From: Actinomycetota bacterium
GTDB taxonomy: Bacteria; Actinomycetota; Geothermincolia; Fen-727; JAQUKT01
Assembly: GCA_028718945.1 (NCBI GenBank)
Contig: JAQUKT010000013.1
Span: forward strand, 1-32,204
Reading direction: 5' to 3'
Length of the DNA stretch: 32,204 nucleotides
The position numbers and the translations under genes were made by a program. Position 1 is the first letter of the stretch. Each line of letters opens with the position of its first letter. This document shows, piece after piece, positions 31,153 through 32,204 of the stretch. The notes beneath the pieces were generated by a model, which was not told where the DNA came from, did not search any database, and worked only from the letters and a program-made list of their open reading frames with translations.

Positions 31153-32094
31153 ATGGGTGAACAAATTGTTGTTGGAAGCATAAATCTCGACATGGTTGTC
31201 ACTTCGCCTAAGATTCCGGGTCCCGGGGAGAATATCTGCGGACATGGTTTCAGGATGGTTCCGGGCGGAAAGGGGGCGAACCAGGCTGTTGCCTCCACAA
31301 GGCTCGGAAAGAAAACCAGGTTTCTCGGCTGTGTGGGAAATGACTTCTTCGGTGACTATCTTTTAGAAAATCTTTCAAAGGCGGAAGTCGACTCTTCGCT
31401 TATGAGAAGAGCAGAGGGTTTTTCTTCTGGTGTTGCTTTGATAGTGGTAGAAGAGAACACCGGGGTGAATACCATAGTTGTTGACAACGGAGCGAACGAA
31501 GCGCTTACCATTAAAGACCTTGAAGGCCTCGAGGTATTTTATGACTCTTCTGATTGCATTCTTTTTCAACTCGAGAGCCCGCTCGATGTTGTTGCCGAAG
31601 GCTCGAGGAGGGCAAAGGAGAGGGGTCTCATCACGGTGCTCGATGCAGGTCCGCCGAGGCAGGTGGAACTTTCGGTACTTGCGAATTTTGATGTTGTTTC
31701 TCCCAATAGAAATGAACTCGAGGTTCTTTCTGGGGTGAGAGTTGACTCCATCGCCCATGTTGTGCAAGCCGCCAAGCGCCTTCTCGAGTTTTCCGCGGGT
31801 TCAATCGTGGTGAAACTCGGTGAGGAGGGCTCACTACTTTTGACAGGTGAAGGAGCGTGGCTCTTTCCCCCGTATGAAGTCAAGCCTGTTGATTCTACAG
31901 CTGCTGGCGATGCTTTTACGGCTGCTCTGAGCGTTGCGTTAGGGGAAGGAACGAATCTTCACGATGCTGTTTGGTTCGCAAATGCTGCCGGAGCGCTTGC
32001 GGTTACGGTCTTTGGTGCGCAGCCTTCCATGCCGAAAAGAAATGATGTCATTGCTTTGATGACAAAGCGACAACGACAATGGGGTCACCTATAA
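31153..32094 (+). CDS. Ribokinase-like PfkB-family sugar kinase
   Basis: This 313-residue cytosolic carbohydrate kinase of the PfkB family is closest in layout to ribokinase. It has the N-terminal GSINLDMVV, the sugar-site GGKGANQA (38-45), and the C-terminal PfkB signature DSTAAGDAFTAAL with catalytic Asp. It would phosphorylate ribose or a related sugar or nucleoside with ATP. I use ATG 31153, with GGAAGTGA just upstream; TTG 31138 would add five residues. No ribose transporter is seen here. The last codons (WGHL then TAA) share ATGGGGTCA with the first bases of the dispersed repeat, a possible truncated copy. A terminator follows. Confidence 0.88.
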   Translation: MGEQIVVGSINLDMVVTSPKIPGPGENICGHGFRMVPGGKGANQAVASTRLGKKTRFLGCVGNDFFGDYLLENLSKAEVDSSLMRRAEGFSSGVALIVVEENTGVNTIVVDNGANEALTIKDLEGLEVFYDSSDCILFQLESPLDVVAEGSRRAKERGLITVLDAGPPRQVELSVLANFDVVSPNRNELEVLSGVRVDSIAHVVQAAKRLLEFSAGSIVVKLGEEGSLLLTGEGAWLFPPYEVKPVDSTAAGDAFTAALSVALGEGTNLHDAVWFANAAGALAVTVFGAQPSMPKRNDVIALMTKRQRQWGHL

Positions 32095-32126
32095 GAAGTA
32101 AAAGTCAAGACAAAACTTCCCCTGAT

Positions 32127-32145
32127 CCCGGATATCCGGGTTTTT
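32127..32145 (+). terminator. Intrinsic terminator after the ribokinase-like gene
   Basis: The perfect dyad CCCGGATATCCGGG (32127-32140, 5-bp arms and a 4-nt loop) is followed by five T and lies 33 bases after the stop codon. The last 59 bases of the window (32146-32204) hold nothing that I can assign. Confidence 0.7.
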
Positions 32146-32204
32146 AAGGCTATGTCTGCTTTGAAGGACACCCCGCTATGTGTGCATTGTCTTCCTCTTA
32201 GAGA

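Overview
The window reads as a piece of the chromosome of a strictly anaerobic, probably uncultured bacterium. The evidence is an oxygen-sensitive electron-transfer cluster (heterodisulfide-reductase-like HdrCBA, MvhD, and a selenocysteine formate dehydrogenase), many 4Fe-4S proteins, a Feo/DtxR iron-uptake operon, and bacterial two-component, folate and DNA-repair genes. TTG start codons preceded by good Shine-Dalgarno sites are common. I cannot name the phylum from the sequence alone.

Layout. 1-246: the 5' end of an IS110-family transposase on the minus strand, apparently inserted in a dispersed repeat. 247-8428, plus strand: hdrC-hdrB-hdrA-mvhD-fdhB-fdhA, tightly packed and often translationally coupled, which should encode a cytosolic formate-oxidising, flavin-based electron-transfer complex. 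FdhA is read through an in-frame UGA (selenocysteine) followed by a SECIS hairpin. 8536-12672, plus: an aminotransferase, a homocitrate/isopropylmalate-synthase-like enzyme and an amidase. 12979-14846, plus: a sensor histidine kinase and a single-domain response regulator. 14870-19989, minus: feoA-feoA-feoB-dtxR, then a DUF362 ferredoxin protein and a DMT-type membrane protein; tandem iron boxes precede feoA. 20168-22721, plus: an SCP2-like protein, a short-chain dehydrogenase and a zinc alcohol dehydrogenase. 22743-25668, minus: pabA-pabB-pabC for p-aminobenzoate/folate, behind a leader with an intrinsic terminator. 25914-29393: a frameshifted nucleotidyltransferase pseudogene, an amidohydrolase and an inorganic pyrophosphatase on minus, then a lipoprotein and a class II aldolase on plus. 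29420-32145: mutM and a DUF72 gene on minus, ribokinase on plus, and a terminator.

Most unusual items. (1) hdrA carries a 156-bp insertion flanked by a 9-bp direct repeat. It keeps the reading frame and has inverted ends whose five mismatches would all be G-U pairs in minus-strand RNA, so it looks like a structured miniature mobile element tolerated inside a core enzyme. (2) A dispersed repeat of about 28 bp occurs at least six times, and at three sites it forms part of a coding end (the start of mvhD, the ends of fdhA and the aminotransferase). (3) The pabA leader looks like an attenuator. (4) The palindrome CTCGAG is strongly over-represented throughout.
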